In this document: piece after piece, positions 14,302 through 21,993 of the stretch | Layout of the letters: each line of letters begins with the position of its first letter | Numbering within the stretch: the stretch's first letter is position 1 | DNA from: Lewinellaceae bacterium | GTDB taxonomy: Bacteria; Bacteroidota; Bacteroidia; Chitinophagales; Saprospiraceae | Direction of reading: 5' to 3' | DNA: 64,000 nucleotides | NCBI GenBank assembly: GCA_020636075.1 | Contig: JACJYO010000004.1 | Coordinates: 310,001 to 374,000, forward strand | The notes under the pieces: model-generated | What the model was told of the DNA's origin: nothing | Seen by the model: only the letters and a program-made list of their open reading frames with translations | Database searches by the model: none | Position numbers and translations under genes: made by a program

Positions 14302-15093
14302 ATGCAAAAAACAATTTTCCAAATAAAAAACATGGATTGCGCAGCGGAGGAACAGCTAATCCGCCTAAAACTGGGCGATATTCCCGGCATTCAGCAACTC
14401 AATTTTGACCTGCCCAATAGACTGCTCGCAGTGCTGCACACCAGCCCGCCGGAACCCCTGGAGCAAGCCATTCATAGCCTGAATCTCGGAGCAAGCCGAC
14501 TGAGCACCGTAGACGCCGACGCCTCGCCTGTGCAGGCAGCCGTCCGGGAAACAAGCATTCTCCGGGCCGTGTTGGCCATCAATGCTGCCTTTTTTCTGAT
14601 TGAAATGACCACCGGACTATTCTCCCATTCCATGGGCCTCGTTGCCGACAGCCTGGACATGCTGGCCGATGCTCTGGTGTACGGTATCAGCCTTTTTGCA
14701 GTGGCCGGGACGGTTTCGAGAAAAAAAGCAGTCGCCCGCCTGGCCGGGTATTTTCAGCTTGTGCTGGCAATGGCGGGATTCGCTGAAGTGCTCCGGCGTT
14801 TTTTTGGCGCCGAAGCCATGCCGGATTTCACTACGATGATCGTTGTTTCGGTTTTTGCACTGTTGGCCAACAGCATTTGCCTGTGGTTGCTTCAGAAAGC
14901 CCAAAGCCAGGAAGCACACATGCAGGCCAGTATGATCTTTTCGTCAAATGATGTGATCATCAACCTCGGGGTCATCGCGGCCGGGATACTGGTGCATTGG
15001 CTCGATTCGAATAAACCGGATCTGCTTGTCGGAACGGTAGTTTTTGTTTTGGTTATGCGGGGGGCGATCCGGATTTTGAAGCTGGGAAGATAG
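14302..15093 (+). CDS. HMA-like domain fused to a CDF-type cation transporter
   Basis: 263 residues. Residues 1-70 form a ferredoxin-like metal-binding domain with the motif KNMDCAAEEQLIR, in which the canonical CXXC is replaced by Cys plus Glu, a variant known from some transporter-linked HMA domains. Residues about 85-263 hold five to six membrane helices of cation diffusion facilitator type, with GLVADSLDMLADALVYG as helix 2 (Asp-x3-Asp pair) and SSNDVIINLGVIAAG as helix 5. The protein would export a divalent metal using the proton gradient. The usual His of helix 5 is not evident and the cytoplasmic C-terminal domain is missing, so metal specificity is uncertain. It follows the TA module by 35 bp. 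Confidence 0.8.
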   Translation: MQKTIFQIKNMDCAAEEQLIRLKLGDIPGIQQLNFDLPNRLLAVLHTSPPEPLEQAIHSLNLGASRLSTVDADASPVQAAVRETSILRAVLAINAAFFLIEMTTGLFSHSMGLVADSLDMLADALVYGISLFAVAGTVSRKKAVARLAGYFQLVLAMAGFAEVLRRFFGAEAMPDFTTMIVVSVFALLANSICLWLLQKAQSQEAHMQASMIFSSNDVIINLGVIAAGILVHWLDSNKPDLLVGTVVFVLVMRGAIRILKLGR

Positions 15094-15289
15094 GTCTGCG
15101 ATTGGTTTAAGGAAAAAGCAATCTGACCCTGAAAGCGATTGAAGAAAGAAGGGCTTTTTTGATGCCAATCGATCCTTTCAGGTGAAATTCCATAATTGGC
15201 AAACAACATAATTTTTCTAATTTCAGGTTGCTATTGCAGTTCCATATATTTTTTTGACATATCTATATTCAACTAATTTTATGATTGTA

Positions 15290-15297
15290 TATCTTTG
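15290..15297 (+). promoter_or_regulatory. -7 promoter element upstream of the membrane/trypsin-like gene
   Basis: TATCTTTG is a full TAnnTTTG match. It lies 132 bp before the ATG at 15429, so the transcript has an unusually long leader that contains the hairpin at 15351-15389. Confidence 0.5.
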
Positions 15298-15350
15298 AAG
15301 TCCTAATCATAAATCCCGTGAATAAGCCGCCTTAAATTCCAAAATTTTGC

Positions 15351-15389
15351 ACACCCCGTTTTCCGGCTGTTGGCTGGGAGACGGGGTGT
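15351..15389 (+). terminator. Hairpin in the leader of the membrane/trypsin-like operon
   Basis: ACACCCCGT (15351-15359) pairs with ACGGGGTGT (15381-15389) and a short T-run follows. It looks like an intrinsic terminator, but it lies between the apparent promoter and the first gene, so it may attenuate that operon or terminate read-through from the CDF gene 258 bp upstream. The rest of 15094-15428 shows no gene. Confidence 0.6.
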
Positions 15390-15428
15390 TTTACGTCTGT
15401 GTCATAAGTTTCTCCAAATTCTCCAAAT

Positions 15429-15776
15429 ATGCTAGATGAAATCCTGCCTTTTGCTATTGCTATGTTCGTGCTCAGTCAGATCAGCGAGCGGATCAGCAAT
15501 TTTCTCAAACTTTATTTACCCAAAAAGTGGTTTGGCAACCTTGACCTTCGAGATCCCAATCCAGCAAAGGAAAAAGCCCGGGAGCGCAAGATCATGGCGC
15601 TCAGCCTGGTTGCCGGTGCGCTCACCACACTCCTGTTCTATTTTTCATACCTGATACCTGCTGAAAAAGCATCGGAACAGCCAGAATGGGTTTGTTATAT
15701 GGATGGTATCACATTGGTCTACCGCAGCGTTGCTCATCGCTTTTTTTCTGAGTTTCGGTTCCAAATTCTGGCATGA
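15429..15776 (+). CDS. N-terminal membrane part of a membrane-anchored trypsin-like protein (split by frameshift)
   Basis: 115 codons. Two hydrophobic helices are visible (about residues 5-18 and 57-73) separated by a charged cytoplasmic loop with LPKKWFGNLDLRDPNPAKEKARERK. After residue 88 (EQPEW) the sequence loses its character. In the next frame the DNA reads GFVIWMVSHWSTAALLIAFF, a natural continuation that leads directly into the following gene. One extra base near 15690 would explain the split, making a single protein of about 456 residues (15429-16800). As it stands the two frames overlap by 74 bp. Confidence 0.6.
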   Translation: MLDEILPFAIAMFVLSQISERISNFLKLYLPKKWFGNLDLRDPNPAKEKARERKIMALSLVAGALTTLLFYFSYLIPAEKASEQPEWVCYMDGITLVYRSVAHRFFSEFRFQILA

Positions 15777-16800
15777 CCTGCTAGACATTCTATTTCTCTA
15801 CAAAAACGCCCAACGAGCGCTACGCAGCGGGGAATTGCTTTTGGCAGACAGCCCCGACCAAATCAACGTCCTGCTTCGGCGGAGCTCGGTAAATATTGCC
15901 CGATCGGCCCTGGCTGATCACCGAAAAACCCTGTTGGAAATACCCGGCGTCACGGCGGTCGGCATTGGTACCATGATTAACGACGAGCCTGTTTTGCGGG
16001 TTTATTTCAACGACAGCCTTTCGGCTGCAGGTGCTATCAATGAGTTGATTTGGACCGATGAATTTGGCATTCCGCGAACGATACGCATTGAAAAAATTGT
16101 ATCCGGTCCTGTCCTCGCCCAATCGGCCATTGTTGGTGGCCGGATAGCGAACAAAGGCAATCCGGATCAATTCGGTACCATGGGCTTTGTGTTTCAGCAC
16201 AAAGTATTTGCGCACCATGTTTTTGCTTCATCCTGCTACCATGTTATGCGCACGGAAAAGCACAACTGGGATGCCTATAAAAAAACAGACGACGAGGCGC
16301 ACGGCATCATCTGTCATTCGCAGGAGGCTGGCAATTGTGCTGAGGAATCAAAAATTTTTATCGGCTATCGCACGGAGCTAATGGATGTAGCCATCTCCCG
16401 GCTGGATGCCATTGAAAAAATTGATATCCAAAGCCTGCCTCCTGTATCCAGGTCGGCCCATGTGGATGATCGCTACGCCGGCAAGGAGGTGCTGATAAAA
16501 ACACAGGAAAAGATCATTACCGCCTATATCCACGATTGGAGAACGACGGTCATCGTCCGATACAATGACGGCACGGAGAAAAAATTTGAGGACTTCTTCT
16601 CGATCCGGTTGTCGGAATCCGCGGCGCCAGGCGATCTGACAGCGGCCACTAAAGGTGGCGATTCCGGTTCTGCTGTTTATAGTGCCGGCGAAGCACTCGG
16701 TATTGTGGTTGCCGGCAGCGATAGCCTCACCTATGCCATGAAAGTACCCGTAATTGAAAACAATCTTGGCGTAGTGCTTTATGCCAAGCCATCCAATTAA
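15703..16800 (+). CDS. Trypsin-like serine peptidase domain protein with N-terminal membrane helix
   Basis: 365 residues. A membrane helix (residues 5-19) is followed by FGSKFWHDLLD, a short helical linker, a small domain around VTAVGIGTMINDEPVLRVYF (83-102), and a chymotrypsin-fold domain. Candidate triad: His180 in ASSCYHV, Asp228 in MDVAIS and Ser321 in KGGDSGSAVYS. The GDSGS serine motif is textbook. The arrangement recalls bacterial proteins with a short beta domain preceding an S1-like peptidase. The catalytic domain probably lies outside the cytoplasmic membrane, but side and substrate are inferred. It is followed 19 bp later by an exported cysteine-rich protein, so the two likely work together. 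True start is uncertain because of the upstream frameshift. Confidence 0.7.
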   Translation: MVSHWSTAALLIAFFLSFGSKFWHDLLDILFLYKNAQRALRSGELLLADSPDQINVLLRRSSVNIARSALADHRKTLLEIPGVTAVGIGTMINDEPVLRVYFNDSLSAAGAINELIWTDEFGIPRTIRIEKIVSGPVLAQSAIVGGRIANKGNPDQFGTMGFVFQHKVFAHHVFASSCYHVMRTEKHNWDAYKKTDDEAHGIICHSQEAGNCAEESKIFIGYRTELMDVAISRLDAIEKIDIQSLPPVSRSAHVDDRYAGKEVLIKTQEKIITAYIHDWRTTVIVRYNDGTEKKFEDFFSIRLSESAAPGDLTAATKGGDSGSAVYSAGEALGIVVAGSDSLTYAMKVPVIENNLGVVLYAKPSN

Positions 16801-16819
16801 TCAATAAACACCATTTAAC

Positions 16820-18640
16820 ATGCAACAACTATTTCGCCCCGTTCTGGCCATGATGCTTGTCGTTGGCCTTGGTTTTCCCAAACTGTATGCTCAAAATGAC
16901 AAAAAGGAAACTTCCTATCTGTTTTCGATTGTCAAAGCCGATTCGGCCTGCTGGAAAACAGTACCCGATACTATACCACAAATCATTGTTCGACTTAGTG
17001 GTTCCTGCAGCTGTACCCTATTGATTGATGATGTACCATTGAAAATTGACGGCGCAGGTCAAACGTTCCGCTATCAAAAAGAAAACGGAAAGCTCAAATT
17101 TCCGTCGGGCGCCATACTGCTGCCACCGGACAGCTTGGGAAACGACGCCATCCTAGTGTCGTGGGATACGACATGCACCGAAGCATATAAAAAGGAATCA
17201 CCCCTTGTGGTTGAAAAATGCCCATCCGGCGAATCAACCCAAACCGCGGCAAATACGCCCGCTTTGTCGGTGTCGCCTTATTACTTCATCCCTTCCGTGG
17301 AGCAAGAGCGGATTTTTCTGGCAAAAGCCAGGAGCGGCGACCTGGATAACGATTGTTGTCCGGGCAGCCAGGAACTCCTGTTCAATTACGCTACGCAATG
17401 CCTGGTACCGGTATGCGATCTGGAAGGCTGTTGCTGCGGGGATTGTTTTACATTCAAAAAAAAGGCCAACGCCTGTGATTCCTGCAAACAGATTTTCAAG
17501 TGCCGCTACAGGCATAATGCGCTGGAGCGCTTTCACCCGCGTGTGGATGGCAAACTTCGGGTACGCATTGTCGGCCTTCACCCGCTGCAAGACAGCGTCG
17601 CACTGCGTGTATCCTATGAAGATCGGAATAAGGAGGGGAGGGCCGAGTTTATTGCCATGATGAATAAGGCGAAGAAAGATCAGACTACCCAGGAATCCGG
17701 TGAAAAAACCGATGATAAAACAGCTAATGCATCTTCCCATGTACCCGGAAAAAAGCAGGAAAGTGGAGTTGCCCTGATCCCGATCTTTCGCAATGAAATG
17801 ATTCAGTTTTACAACGAAAAACTGGCGATACAACAACTGGAGCCCGATTTTCTTGCACTCTGTGTCACCTTTATTCAGGGAAATATCAGGAAGCATTTCA
17901 TCATCCCGGCAGCGACGCAGGCGCTTATGTCCGAAAAAGTAGATGAATGGCTTGACGCGGACACGATCAATCTGAGTGCGGCTGAAAAATCAAAATTACG
18001 CGCAGCATTTAAAGAGGGGCTGCAGTACTACCAGCGCATCATCAATTACCGTGCGTCTTCCGCCTTGTTGTTTCAGGTTAAAGACCATGATATTACCAAA
18101 CTCTCCTTTTACGGGTATCGCAACGGCACAGCACTATCCGACGAGCCTCGAACGTTTGAATTTTTCAACAAAGGAGGGTTTACCATAGATTTTAGTGCAG
18201 GTATCGTAATAAACCAGTTGGTCAATCACGCCTTCAACACAATTGTAGTTGACTCAGCCGGGGTAACAAAATACCGGATCCTACAGCAAGATTCCGGCAA
18301 AATCAATTTAGGCCCGGCTGTGTTTGCCCATGCCTACTACCGGTATCCGATTTGGAACCGCTTTAAACTCGGCGCCACCACCGGGTTTATGACAAACACC
18401 CTCGATGATAATTTCGGATTGAATTTCCTGTTTGGCGGATCGGCGCTGTTCGGCAGCGCGCAGCGATTTGCACTGACCACTGGTTGGATTATTGGCAAAG
18501 TTGACCGCCTGGCAGAGGGTTTGGCAGTGGGGCAGCTGCTCGATCCACCCAATTCTCCCGGCGAAACGACAAGTGTAGACACCAAGCGGGTGTACCGGTG
18601 TAAATGGTTTGTCGGGATATCGTATAATTTGGGGAATTGA
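16820..18640 (+). CDS. Exported cysteine-rich envelope protein, unknown family
   Basis: 606 residues with a clear signal peptide (about 1-24, ending LYAQ). It has no family I recognise. Regions seen: a beta-rich part with SGSCSCTLLIDD (about 60-72); a striking cysteine cluster at about 177-230 (DNDCCPGSQ, CLVPVCDLEGCCCGDC, CDSCKQIFKC) with roughly a dozen Cys; a charged Lys/Thr-rich linker at about 275-310; a helical region; and a C-terminal third of alternating strands (FTIDFSAGIVINQLV, FAHAYYRYPIW, RFKLGATTGFMTN, CKWFVGISYNLGN) that resembles an outer-membrane barrel or an OM-associated repeat. It is in an apparent operon with the trypsin-like protein (19 bp gap). The cysteines could bind metal or form disulfides. 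Confidence 0.55.
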   Translation: MQQLFRPVLAMMLVVGLGFPKLYAQNDKKETSYLFSIVKADSACWKTVPDTIPQIIVRLSGSCSCTLLIDDVPLKIDGAGQTFRYQKENGKLKFPSGAILLPPDSLGNDAILVSWDTTCTEAYKKESPLVVEKCPSGESTQTAANTPALSVSPYYFIPSVEQERIFLAKARSGDLDNDCCPGSQELLFNYATQCLVPVCDLEGCCCGDCFTFKKKANACDSCKQIFKCRYRHNALERFHPRVDGKLRVRIVGLHPLQDSVALRVSYEDRNKEGRAEFIAMMNKAKKDQTTQESGEKTDDKTANASSHVPGKKQESGVALIPIFRNEMIQFYNEKLAIQQLEPDFLALCVTFIQGNIRKHFIIPAATQALMSEKVDEWLDADTINLSAAEKSKLRAAFKEGLQYYQRIINYRASSALLFQVKDHDITKLSFYGYRNGTALSDEPRTFEFFNKGGFTIDFSAGIVINQLVNHAFNTIVVDSAGVTKYRILQQDSGKINLGPAVFAHAYYRYPIWNRFKLGATTGFMTNTLDDNFGLNFLFGGSALFGSAQRFALTTGWIIGKVDRLAEGLAVGQLLDPPNSPGETTSVDTKRVYRCKWFVGISYNLGN

Positions 18641-18801
18641 TTGAAAATGTGGGTACCCGCTTAGTCGCACCGAACAGCCTTTTTTGCAAAACCTGTTGAC
18701 CGCCATATGGTCGAAGCCTTTGGCCTCACTGATGGAAAGTCAGTGGGGCCATTTTCTCAATTTCTGCTCCCTAAAAAATTGGCGCCACCACCCCTAAAAA
18801 T

Positions 18802-18809
18802 TACATTTG
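18802..18809 (+). promoter_or_regulatory. -7 promoter element of the AsmA-like gene
   Basis: TACATTTG matches TAnnTTTG, 41 bp before the chosen ATG at 18851. It supports that start over an in-frame upstream ATG at 18707. Confidence 0.55.
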
Positions 18810-18850
18810 CTTTATGGTTGACTAATCCTCCTAACGTGCAACCGCCGCAC

Positions 18851-21310
18851 ATGAAAACAATCCTCTGGAAAATTGCCAAATACACCGGCGCCACCGTAGT
18901 CAGCATTCTGCTGCTGCTGTTTTTACTGCCCATTCTTTTCCCCGGAACCATTGCCGAACAGATAAAAACCTGGACCAACCAAAGCATCGAAGGCGAGCTC
19001 AATTTTTCCAAAGTCCGGCTCTCGTTTTTCCGGCATTTTCCCGCACTCACCCTTACGCTCCACGACTTTTCACTGACCGGCGCAGCACCCTTTGCCAACG
19101 ACACGCTCATTGCCGGCGAAGCGCTCAGTTTTGGTATCGACCTGGCCTCCGTTTTTGGCGACAGTATCGAGGTCAAGCAGTTTTTTGTCGACAATGCCTT
19201 CATCAACGTTCAGGTGGACGAACAGGGGAATGCCAACTACAACGTGTACAAAGGCAGCAATGCCGAAACAACCACAGACAGCAGCACGGCCCGGCTCAAC
19301 ATCGAAAGGATTTTGATCAACAACAGCCGCCTGGTGTATCACGACCGCTCGGTGCCCATGCTCCTGAAGGCCGACGGATTTCGGTACGAGGGGCGCGGCG
19401 ACCTTGCCAGCAACCAGTTTGACCTGCAGTCGCGCCTGGAAGCTGAAAAATTCGATTTTGCATTTGACAATACCGTGTACATCGATCGCCGCAATGTGCA
19501 GGCCGAACTCATCACGGGCATCAATACTGCTTCCCTGGAGTTCAAATTTTCCAAAAACAACCTGCTTATCGGCAAACTACCAGTCGATTTCACCGGCGCC
19601 ATGGCAATCCTTAAAGACGGTTACGACATCGACCTGAACGTCGTTTCCGGTACCACCGACTTCGGCAACATCTTTTCCGCCCTGCCGCCCGAATACGACG
19701 ACTGGTTTGCCCAAACCACCTTTCAGGGACAGTCGCAGATCAAAATAGCCATGAACGGCAGCTACCGCGCAGCCACCGGCGAAGCGCCCGATTTGTCGGT
19801 GCGACTTTGGGTGCACGACGGCATGATCAACCACAATAAAGCGCCTGCGCCGTTCCGGCATTTTTGGGTAAACAGCACGATCTCCATACCCGGCCTGAAC
19901 CCCGACAGCCTTTCCCTGGCAATCGACACCCTGCAATTTGAACTCAACGGCGCACCGACCAGCGCTACGTTTTTCCTGAAAGGCCTCGATGAGCCCTACG
20001 TAAAAGCCGACCTGAACAGCAACATCGACCTGACGCTGCTCGACCGCGCATTAGGGCTGCCATCTGTTGATTTGCGCGGACAACTCCAGCTAAAAGCCAA
20101 CGCCGACGGCTATTACCGCACCGGCCAGAACCCGGAGAATTTCCGTCCGGAAATCGTTGCGCTGTCCATCCCGAAATTTAGCCTGGAGGCCAACATTGCC
20201 GACGGTTATTTCAAAGACGCTGCCCTGCCCCTGGCCGTGGAACAGGTTCGGGGCCAGATCAAAACGGCCTGCTCCACCGGCAAGTGGCAGGATATTTCCC
20301 TGGCCATTTCCAACTTCAATGCAGCCATCGGGTCGGGCCAACTGGCCGGCAACCTGACCGTGCAGGGCCTGGAAAAAAGCAGGGTGCAGGCCGATCTGAA
20401 CGCCAACCTGCGCCTGGAAGACCTGGCTCGCGCTATTCCACTGGACAGCTTTGCGCTGTCCGGTGCATTCATCGCCAAACTGCAAGCCGACGGACAATTG
20501 AATACAGAAAAAAAGGTGTTCCCGGCCGCCACAGGTACCCTGGAACTCAAAAACGGCAAGATCCAAACGCCGTACTACCCGCATCCGATCGAGCAGCTGC
20601 AACTGGCAATCCAACTCGATTGCAAAAACGGCGCTTACCGTAACCTCGCCGTTCAGCTCCAACCTGTTTCGTTTGTGTTTGAGGGAAAACCGTTTGCGCT
20701 GAACGCCGTTGTTCGGAATCCTGACAACCTCCGCTACGACATTACCGCCAAGGGCACGCTCGACCTGGGAAAAATTTACCAGGTGTTTGCCATAACCGGG
20801 TACGACATCACCGGCCTCCTGGATGCCAACTTCGACCTGCACGGCACGCAGGCCGACGCCGAAGCCGGGCGCTACCAAAACCTGCGCAACGGTGGCACAC
20901 TGCGGGTGCAAAACCTGGAATTGCGCAGCCAGGATTACCCTTATCCCTTTTTCGTGCCTGCGGCAACACTCCGTTTTGAGCAAGACAAAGCCTGGCTGCA
21001 AAACACCGTTTTCCGCTACCGGCAAAATGTGTTTACGCTGAACGGCTATGCCGAAAACTTTATCGGCCACAGCTTGCAGGGCAGTGTGCTGAAAGGCAAA
21101 CTCAGCGTGGCATGTCCCCGCCTCCTGGTCGACGATTTTATGGTTTTTGCTTTACCCGCCGTTCGCCTCGCCCGCCTTCGCCAAGGCTTCGGCGGGCGAG
21201 GCGAAGGCGGGCTCGTCCACCGCTCCCGGTGTCGTGTTACTCCCCACCGACATGGATCTGAGCCTCGAAGCGGCCGTCCAAAAGATCATTTACGGCCAAA
21301 CAAACTTTGA
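18851..21310 (+). CDS. AsmA-like inner-membrane/periplasmic protein, N-terminal part (frameshifted)
   Basis: From ATG 18851 the protein has one N-terminal membrane helix (about residues 8-31, ILLLLFLLPILF) and then a very long beta-rich periplasmic region typical of AsmA family members (VRLSFFRHFPALTLTLHDFSL, then repeated strands). Such proteins are bridge-like lipid-transfer or assembly factors between inner and outer membrane. At about residue 770 the frame enters a palindromic insert (21165-21211) and runs into unrelated residues ending at 21310. The remaining AsmA-like C-terminus lies in another frame (21147-21986). Without the insert the gene would be about 1,040 codons, a normal size for this group. 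Confidence 0.8.
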   Translation: MKTILWKIAKYTGATVVSILLLLFLLPILFPGTIAEQIKTWTNQSIEGELNFSKVRLSFFRHFPALTLTLHDFSLTGAAPFANDTLIAGEALSFGIDLASVFGDSIEVKQFFVDNAFINVQVDEQGNANYNVYKGSNAETTTDSSTARLNIERILINNSRLVYHDRSVPMLLKADGFRYEGRGDLASNQFDLQSRLEAEKFDFAFDNTVYIDRRNVQAELITGINTASLEFKFSKNNLLIGKLPVDFTGAMAILKDGYDIDLNVVSGTTDFGNIFSALPPEYDDWFAQTTFQGQSQIKIAMNGSYRAATGEAPDLSVRLWVHDGMINHNKAPAPFRHFWVNSTISIPGLNPDSLSLAIDTLQFELNGAPTSATFFLKGLDEPYVKADLNSNIDLTLLDRALGLPSVDLRGQLQLKANADGYYRTGQNPENFRPEIVALSIPKFSLEANIADGYFKDAALPLAVEQVRGQIKTACSTGKWQDISLAISNFNAAIGSGQLAGNLTVQGLEKSRVQADLNANLRLEDLARAIPLDSFALSGAFIAKLQADGQLNTEKKVFPAATGTLELKNGKIQTPYYPHPIEQLQLAIQLDCKNGAYRNLAVQLQPVSFVFEGKPFALNAVVRNPDNLRYDITAKGTLDLGKIYQVFAITGYDITGLLDANFDLHGTQADAEAGRYQNLRNGGTLRVQNLELRSQDYPYPFFVPAATLRFEQDKAWLQNTVFRYRQNVFTLNGYAENFIGHSLQGSVLKGKLSVACPRLLVDDFMVFALPAVRLARLRQGFGGRGEGGLVHRSRCRVTPHRHGSEPRSGRPKDHLRPNKL

Positions 21311-21986
21311 AAACTTCAGCGGCCAGCTGATGCTGCAAAACGGAAAACTCGCCTTGCAACAAACGCAGATCGGCCTGGCCGGTGCCACCATTCGTGTGGA
21401 GGCCGAATATGCGCCCGTGAACCTGCGCAAGGCTACGTTCAGTTTTTCACTGAAGGCCGACTCCTTCGATGTAAAACGGGCGTACAACGAGGTCCCGATG
21501 TTTCGGGAAATGGCTACCTCGGCAGAAAAAACGGAAGGGCTTGTCTCGGTCGACTACGAACTCCAGGGCCGCCTGAACGATAAAATGGAGCCCGTGTACC
21601 CCAGCATAAAAGGCAAGGGCGCGCTGAAACTGGAACGGGTAAAAGTGAACGGCTTGAAACTGTTCGGCGCCGTCAGCCAGGCTACCGGTCGTGACAGCAT
21701 CAACAACCCGGACTTGAAGGCCGTTGTCATGAAATCCACCATTGCCAATAACATCATCACCATCGAACGCACGAAGATGAAGGTGTTTGGTTTCCGGCCG
21801 CGCATCGAAGGGCAAACTTCCCTCGATGGCCGCCTGAACCTGCGCTTCCGGCTCGGCCTGCCGCCGCTGGGAATTCTGGGCATACCCATGACGATAACCG
21901 GCACTTCAGAGAATCCCGAGGTGACCATCCGAAAAGGCAAGGAGGGGGAAGAACTGGAGGAGGAAGTAGATGTGGAGGAGCAGTAG
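21147..21986 (+). CDS. AsmA-like protein, C-terminal part (separated by palindromic insertion)
   Basis: The useful sequence begins near residue 25 (APGVVLLPTDMDLSLEAAV), just after the palindrome-encoded segment (PAFAKASAGEAKAG). It contains the family's C-terminal region: LMLQNGKLALQQTQIGLAGATIRVEAEY, FSLKADSFDVKRAYNEVPMFREM, KGKGALKLERVKVNGLKLFGAV and GRLNLRFRLGLPPLGILGIPMTITG, with an acidic tail (GEELEEEVDVEEQ). The frame opens with TTG and no good ribosome site is seen, so separate translation is doubtful; it most likely belongs to the upstream gene. The stop is 7 bp from the end of the convergent barrel gene. Confidence 0.75.
   Translation: MLYPPFASPAFAKASAGEAKAGSSTAPGVVLLPTDMDLSLEAAVQKIIYGQTNFENFSGQLMLQNGKLALQQTQIGLAGATIRVEAEYAPVNLRKATFSFSLKADSFDVKRAYNEVPMFREMATSAEKTEGLVSVDYELQGRLNDKMEPVYPSIKGKGALKLERVKVNGLKLFGAVSQATGRDSINNPDLKAVVMKSTIANNIITIERTKMKVFGFRPRIEGQTSLDGRLNLRFRLGLPPLGILGIPMTITGTSENPEVTIRKGKEGEELEEEVDVEEQ
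21165..21211. repeat. Palindromic element inserted inside the AsmA-like gene
   Basis: GCCTCGCCCGCC (21165-21176) pairs with GGCGGGCGAGGC (21191-21202), and an overlapping pair CCCGCCTTCGC / GCGAAGGCGGG extends it to 21211. Translated in one frame it gives ARLRQGFGGRGE, in another FAKASAGEAKAG. Peptides of both kinds are familiar as artefacts of dispersed palindromes in Bacteroidota proteins. The reading frame of the AsmA gene changes across it. Confidence 0.75.
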
Positions 21987-21993
21987 GCTGTGT

